Shown: one piece after another, positions 59,898-64,000 of the stretch
Layout: the number at the start of each line of letters is the position of its first letter
Position numbering within the stretch: the stretch's first letter is position 1
Source: Dyella japonica A8
GTDB lineage: Bacteria > Pseudomonadota > Gammaproteobacteria > Xanthomonadales > Rhodanobacteraceae
Direction: 5' to 3'
Length of the DNA: 64,000 nt
Assembly: GCF_000725385.1 (NCBI RefSeq)
Contig: NZ_CP008884.1
Location: 4,278,001-4,342,000 of the forward strand
Program-made: the position numbers and the translations under genes
The notes under the pieces: model-generated
Seen by the model: the letters and a program-made list of their open reading frames with translations, nothing else
The model's database searches: none
Told to the model about the DNA's origin: nothing

Positions 59898-60718
59898 TCT
59901 TCTCTCCTTGAGTTTTTTGAGGACGAACAGACCCGCTGCGGTGCCTTGCACCACATGAAAGGAATGCGCCGTTGTCACGGCCTCGGGTCTTGTCTTGTGA
60001 CTGTGTTGCGATCCGATAGGCGCCTGGGCTTGCTTCCCCCTGCCATTCCATGGAACGGCATGCCCCGACGCAGACTCGCTAAACGGCGCGCATCCGACAG
60101 ATGCAGGTGCGACGCCGCCAAAGGACCATCCGTCAACCCTCCCGCTCACGGATTAATTGACGCTAATCAAGAAAATTCGAAGCGTCAATGAAATCGGATG
60201 GCCGTATTAAACGTTCCAACAACAGCAAATAAATACGAAACAGGGTTCCATTTCGTCCTTTTCTGCGCTTACTTTCGCGAAACCTACGCTCACGAGGAGT
60301 GCACAAAGAATCTAATCAAAACCGTATGTTATGAAGAGTGGTGACGTCGGTCGCAGTAATCGACTTAACCGTCCAGCCGGCGAATTGGCGCGAGTTATAT
60401 CGATTCGAATGAAACCATCGGACCATATGATCAGCGTGAAAATCGCCTGGCCCCCTACGAAAGATATTGCGCACGCCAACGGCGCACTCCCTTACGGGGC
60501 GCACACAAACATTAACGCCAGTTAAATTTCTATATCTAAATGTCGGCTTGACGCCAGCCAGGGAAGGCCCGCGTAAACGCTCTCAGACCGGCCAGGCGCA
60601 TGCATCGCACTATCGCGATGGAAGGAGACGAACGGAATTCGAAGGCGGGAGAAGCAGCCCTCGGCAGCCTCAAGGTGCGCCGGATCGCGATGCACGGGCC
60701 TATGCCCGCGCAAAGGCT
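59898..60718. other. 820-nt gene-free gap with an AT-richer core
   Basis: Between sufT (ends 60719) and the S53 gene there is no convincing gene. About 60180-60550 is clearly richer in A/T than the rest of the window (e.g. AAATAAATACG, TTATATCG, TTTCTATATC). Two short opposing frames of 62-64 codons (60316-60504 minus, 60331-60525 plus) overlap each other and look random. A weak hairpin (60692-60711) could end sufT. The gap may hold the S53 promoter region, a small RNA or a transferred remnant. Confidence 0.5.
60156..60189. promoter_or_regulatory. Inverted repeat upstream of the S53 peptidase gene
   Basis: ATTGACGC (60156-60163) and GCGTCAAT (60182-60189) form an 8-bp perfect inverted repeat around an AT-rich 18-nt centre, about 260 nt upstream of the peptidase start. 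It could be a dimer operator; each arm also contains TTGAC, a possible -35 box. Confidence 0.35.
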
Positions 60719-61276
60719 TTACAGCATGCCGGTTTCGAGCTTGGCTGCGTCCGACATCATGGAGTGGTTCCACGGCGGATCGAACACCAGGTCCACGTCC
60801 GCCTCGGTCACGGTGGGGATCAGCTCGAGCTTGGTCCGCACGTCGTCGACGAGGATGTCGCCCATGCCGCAGCCGGGCGCGGTCAGGGTCATCTTCACGT
60901 AGACCTTGCGCTGGTCGGGCGCGGGATGCTCCATGCTCACGTCGTAGACCAGGCCCAGCTCGACAACGTTGATCGGAATCTCCGGGTCGAACACTGTGCG
61001 CAGTTGCTGCCACACCAGGGCTTCGACGTCGGCGTCGCTGGCATCGCTGGCCAGTTCGATCGGCGGCGGCGGCTCCTTGCCCAGCGCGTCGGCGTCATTG
61101 CCGGCGATGCGGAACAGGTTGCCTTCCACGTAGACCGTAAAGCTGCCGCCCAGGGCCTGGGTGATGTAGCCGATCTGGCCGGCGGGCAGGCTGACCGTCT
61201 CGCCTTGGGGCACCATGACTGCCTGGCAGTCGCGCTCCAGGGTGAAAGGTTCGCTGCTAAGACTGAAACCGCTCAT
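60719..61276 (-). CDS. sufT: SufT-family Fe-S assembly protein (DUF59)
   Basis: A 185-residue protein. The N-terminal part (about 1-75; ERDCQAVMVPQGETVSLPAG) is the SufT-specific segment, and the C-terminal part is a DUF59/MIP18 domain (VFDPEIPINVVELGLVYDV, TLTAPGCGMGD with the conserved Cys, FDPPWNHSMMSDAAK). Such proteins help Fe-S cluster maturation. No other suf gene is next to it here. The start MSGFSLSSEPFTLE at 61276 was chosen over an unsupported upstream one. Confidence 0.88.
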   Translation of the reverse strand: MSGFSLSSEPFTLERDCQAVMVPQGETVSLPAGQIGYITQALGGSFTVYVEGNLFRIAGNDADALGKEPPPPIELASDASDADVEALVWQQLRTVFDPEIPINVVELGLVYDVSMEHPAPDQRKVYVKMTLTAPGCGMGDILVDDVRTKLELIPTVTEADVDLVFDPPWNHSMMSDAAKLETGML

Positions 61277-61514
61277 GCCGATCCTGCCGAATCTCGTCGA
61301 TGGGCGAGGCAAGCTGCCACGCCAAGCTTTCTATTATGCCGGTTGCGAACCGGCCATGCCCGTTCACATCAGGCCGGAACCGGGCAATCTCAAGGGCTGC
61401 CCACCCTCGAGCACGGCTTCAGGTGCGGGACAGCCAGGGCCTCCGGCGCGCTATCATGGTTATTTTACGCCCGGGAAGATCCGTGTCCGTCGTCCAGTTT
61501 GCCGCTCACCATTC

Positions 61515-61955
61515 ATGAAGATCCGGGCCGTCTTCTCGCTGTTGTTCGCGCTGGTGAGCGCGCTGATGCTGGGGCTCGCCGCGGGCGCCGTGTGGATGGT
61601 TCCCACGCTTTACTCCCAGCACGCCCTGCCCTGGCTAGCGGTGCCGGGCGGCTGGCTGCTGGGCAAGGCGATCCGCCACTGGGTGCGTCCCATCGAACCC
61701 GACGCGGCCATTCTCGCCGCGTTCGCCACGTTCATCGCCGTGCTCTACGTCAACGTGCTGATGGCGGCGGCACGCATTGCCGGCCTCATGGGCCTGGGCC
61801 TGATCGACTCGCTGCGCACCGCCGGGCTGCCCATGTTGCTGCAGCTCGCCCAATTGAGCGCCACACCCTCCGACGACCTCTGGTTCATCGCCGGCATGGG
61901 CATCGCCGCGTTCGTCGCCTCGCGTCACAGCCGCCAGCCCAGGGCCGGCGGCTGA
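61515..61955 (+). CDS. Small inner-membrane protein, function unknown
   Basis: A 146-residue very hydrophobic protein with about four membrane segments (residues 5-28, 38-55, 66-98, 121-138) and a basic C-terminal end. The family was not recognised. It is divergent from sufT and convergent with pntB, whose stop lies three bases away. An in-frame extension upstream lacks hydrophobic or coding character. Confidence 0.65.
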   Translation: MKIRAVFSLLFALVSALMLGLAAGAVWMVPTLYSQHALPWLAVPGGWLLGKAIRHWVRPIEPDAAILAAFATFIAVLYVNVLMAAARIAGLMGLGLIDSLRTAGLPMLLQLAQLSATPSDDLWFIAGMGIAAFVASRHSRQPRAGG

Positions 61956-61958
61956 TCG

Positions 61959-63386
61959 TCAGCTGTCCAGCGACTTGAGCTCGGCCACCAGCTGGCTGGC
62001 CGCCGCCTGACCATCGCCGTAGAGCATGCGTGCGTTGTCGGCATAGAACAGCGCGTTTTCGATGCCGGCGAAGCCCGTGCCCTTGCCGCGCTTGACCACG
62101 ATCACCTGCTTGGCATTAGCCACGTCCAGGATGGGCATGCCATAGATGGGCGAGGCCGGGTCGGTCTTGGCCAGCGGGTTCACCACGTCGTTGGCGCCAA
62201 TCACCAGGGCCACGTCGGTCTGCGGGAACTCGGGGTTGATGTCGTCCATGTCGGCGATCAGGTCGTAGGGCACGCCCGCTTCCGCCAGCAGCACGTTCAT
62301 GTGGCCGGGCATGCGCCCCGCCACCGGGTGGATGGCGAACTTCACCTTCACCCCGCGCTCGATCAGCAGCTTGGCGAACTCCCACACCTTGTGCTGCGCC
62401 TGCGCCACGGCCATGCCGTAGCCGGGCACGATCACCACGCGCTCGGCGTAGGCCATCATCACCGCCGCGTCGCTCGCCTCGATCGGCTTCTGGGCGCCCG
62501 CGATAGCCTGCGCTTCGGCGCCGCTGGCACCGAAACTGCCGAACAGCACGTTGCCGATCGAGCGGTTCATGGCCTTGGCCATCAGCTGCGTGAGCAGGGT
62601 ACCGGCGGCACCCACCACCGTACCGGCAATGATCATCGCCTCGTTCTGCAGCACGAAGCCCTCGAACGCCACCGCCAGACCGGTGAAGGCGTTATAGAGC
62701 GAGATCACCACCGGCATGTCCGCGCCGCCGATGGGCAGGGTCATCATCAGGCCGAACAGCAGGGCCAGCACGAAGAAGGCCACGATCAGCGGCATGGTCA
62801 GCTGACCACTGGCGATCATCGCCCCCAGCACCACCGCGCCCGCCAGCACCAGCAGGTTCACCACGCGCTGGCCGGGGAATACGAAACGCTTGTCCAGCCA
62901 GCCCTGCAGCTTGGCGAAGGCGATCAGCGAGCCGGAGAAGCTGACCGAGCCGATCAACGCACCCAGCACGGCCAGCGCCAACTGCGCCGCACCCGGGGTA
63001 GCGCCATTGGCGGTGAACTGCCCGCCATCCAGCAAAGTCACGGACTTGCCCGCGTAGCTGAACAACTCCGCCGCGCCGATGGCCGCCGCCGCGCCGCCGC
63101 CCATGCCGTTGTAGAGGGCCACCATCTGCGGCATCGCCGTCATGGCGACCCGCCGCCCCGACCACCAGGCGGCAGACACGCCAATCAGCACCGCCGCCAG
63201 GATCAGCCCCCGGTTGTGCATGTCCGGCAGGGCAAAGGTGGCCAGTACCGCGACCAGCATGCCCACGCCCGCCCACACGATGCCGCCCCGGGCAGACCGC
63301 GGGGAACTCATGCGCTTGAGACCGAGGATGAACAGGAGGGCAGCGAGGAAGTAACAGGCCTTGATCACATCCGACAGCCAGGCCAT
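61959..63386 (-). CDS. pntB: NAD(P) transhydrogenase subunit beta
   Basis: PntB forms part of the proton channel and the NADP(H)-binding domain III of proton-translocating transhydrogenase. The 475-residue protein has many membrane helices from residue 1 to about 260 and a soluble C-terminal NADP domain (VIVPGYGMAVAQAQHKVWE, HPVAGRMPGHMNVLLAEAG, VIGANDVVNPLA). Its ATG overlaps the pntA2 stop by one base. Confidence 0.96.
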   Translation of the reverse strand: MAWLSDVIKACYFLAALLFILGLKRMSSPRSARGGIVWAGVGMLVAVLATFALPDMHNRGLILAAVLIGVSAAWWSGRRVAMTAMPQMVALYNGMGGGAAAAIGAAELFSYAGKSVTLLDGGQFTANGATPGAAQLALAVLGALIGSVSFSGSLIAFAKLQGWLDKRFVFPGQRVVNLLVLAGAVVLGAMIASGQLTMPLIVAFFVLALLFGLMMTLPIGGADMPVVISLYNAFTGLAVAFEGFVLQNEAMIIAGTVVGAAGTLLTQLMAKAMNRSIGNVLFGSFGASGAEAQAIAGAQKPIEASDAAVMMAYAERVVIVPGYGMAVAQAQHKVWEFAKLLIERGVKVKFAIHPVAGRMPGHMNVLLAEAGVPYDLIADMDDINPEFPQTDVALVIGANDVVNPLAKTDPASPIYGMPILDVANAKQVIVVKRGKGTGFAGIENALFYADNARMLYGDGQAAASQLVAELKSLDS

Positions 63387-63691
63387 TACTTGGCCTCCTT
63401 GCCGGGGGCGGGCTTGCTGGCCTTGAACATCTCCAGCATCCGCTCGGTCACCACGTAACCACCGGCGGCGTTGCCGGCACCCAGTAGTACGCCGATGAAT
63501 CCGATGACCACCTCAAAAGGGGTCTGGGCGTGGCCTAGCGCTATCATGGCGCCGACCAGCACAATGCCGTGGATGAAATTTGAACCGGACATCAACGGCG
63601 TATGGAGAATCACCGGCACCCGGGCGATGATCTCGTACCCCGTGAAAGCGGCCAGCATAAAGATGTAGAGCGCCAGGAAACCATCGATCAT
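63386..63691 (-). CDS. pntA2: NAD(P) transhydrogenase subunit alpha part 2
   Basis: This is the small membrane subunit (domain II part) of the three-gene form of transhydrogenase. The 101-residue protein has three hydrophobic helices (about residues 3-20, 33-49, 54-78). The ATG at 63691 follows GGGGAGGGG. The usual upstream gene for the NAD-binding subunit (pntA1) is not there: after 93 nt, which include a TATAGT -10 candidate (63725-63730), a sigma-factor gene runs the other way. Confidence 0.92.
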   Translation of the reverse strand: MIDGFLALYIFMLAAFTGYEIIARVPVILHTPLMSGSNFIHGIVLVGAMIALGHAQTPFEVVIGFIGVLLGAGNAAGGYVVTERMLEMFKASKPAPGKEAK

Positions 63692-63784
63692 GACCCCTCC
63701 CCGCCAGGACATCGGTGTAACCGCACTATACGGTTGCGGGTCAACGCGCGCGAGCCTCGGACGTTGATATCCAAGGACGCACCG

Positions 63785-64000
63785 ATGGAGTCTCAGGATG
63801 GCCGATCCGACGAACCGGACGATGACGGCATGAACAGCGTCGTCTCCACCCTAGATGCCGACCTGCTGCTCGAAGACGTCCGGGCGGCACCTGCTTCCAT
63901 GGACGCTTTCCTGGCGCAGGTGGAGCGCCGCGCCTTCCGCATGGCCGAGATGAACCTGGGCCACCGCGAGGATGCGCTGGACGCCGTGCAAGACGCCATG
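63785..64000 (+). CDS. RNA polymerase sigma factor (ECF type), 5' part
   Basis: The first 72 codons of a sigma factor cut by the window end. After an acidic N-terminal stretch, MNSVVSTLDADLLLEDVRA leads into the start of region 2 (DAFLAQVERRAFRMAEM, then GHREDALDAVQDAM), the pattern of an ECF factor conserved in Lysobacterales. Translation may start at 63785 or at the ATG at 63830. It is divergent from pntA2. Confidence 0.75.
   Translation, partial: MESQDGRSDEPDDDGMNSVVSTLDADLLLEDVRAAPASMDAFLAQVERRAFRMAEMNLGHREDALDAVQDAM

Noticed and set aside
60316..60525. Two overlapping frames of 62 and 64 codons in the AT-richer gap
   Set aside because: They oppose each other, have no ribosome-binding site and their composition looks random; kept only as a remark on the gap.
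63725..63751. TTGACC near pntA2 as a full sigma-70 promoter
   Set aside because: The TTGACC and the TATAGT are only eight bases apart, too close to act as -35 and -10 of one promoter; only the -10 candidate was mentioned.

Overview
The window reads as a chromosomal segment of a high-G+C gammaproteobacterium, most likely of the Lysobacterales (Xanthomonadales), family Rhodanobacteraceae (Dyella, Luteibacter or Rhodanobacter type). This is inferred from gene order (tRNA-Tyr/Gly/Thr-tuf-tRNA-Trp-secE-nusG-rplKAJL-rpoBC-rpsLG-fusA-tuf-S10-spc; hemA divergent from a TPR lipoprotein-lolB-ispE-prs-rplY-pth-ychF; wrbA with a DUF2069 gene) and from the dispersed repeats. No phage, plasmid, IS element or CRISPR array was seen.

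Region 1 (1-26.5 kb, all minus strand) is the transcription/translation core: part of spc, the whole S10 operon, str (rpsL-rpsG-fusA-tuf), the beta operon (rplK to rpoC) and the secE/nusG unit, preceded by a tRNA cluster with a second, almost identical tuf. Candidate promoters were found before the tRNA cluster, rplK, rpsL and rpsJ, and unexpectedly inside spc between rpsN and rpsH.

Region 2 (26.5-38.9 kb) holds a thioesterase, a lipoprotein related to glycerophosphodiesterases but missing its metal ligands, a GNAT protein, and then the minus-strand unit TPR lipoprotein-lolB-[GNAT-IspE fusion]-tRNA-Gln-prs-rplY-pth-ychF, with hemA and prfA leaving in the other direction. The in-frame fusion of an acetyltransferase domain to IspE is the most unusual gene in the window.

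Region 3 (39-57 kb) is a mixed accessory-metabolic stretch: a TPR GT41 glycosyltransferase, PPK2, a GGDEF-EAL receptor, acylphosphatase, a TlpA-like thioredoxin, a YihY membrane protein, WrbA, a MocR regulator facing an outer-membrane barrel gene and an exported methyltransferase, a LysR regulator facing an aldo/keto reductase, an AidB-like acyl-CoA dehydrogenase and a one-domain asparaginase homologue. Three copies of a REP-like palindrome and several CGTCATTCC-type inverted repeats, one a 134-nt MITE-like hairpin, lie between these genes.

Region 4 (57-64 kb) has a secreted S53 peptidase with PKD and C-terminal beta-sandwich domains, an 820-nt gap with an AT-richer core, a SufT-family protein, a small membrane protein, the two membrane subunits of proton-translocating transhydrogenase without an adjacent pntA1, and the start of a sigma factor gene running off the end.
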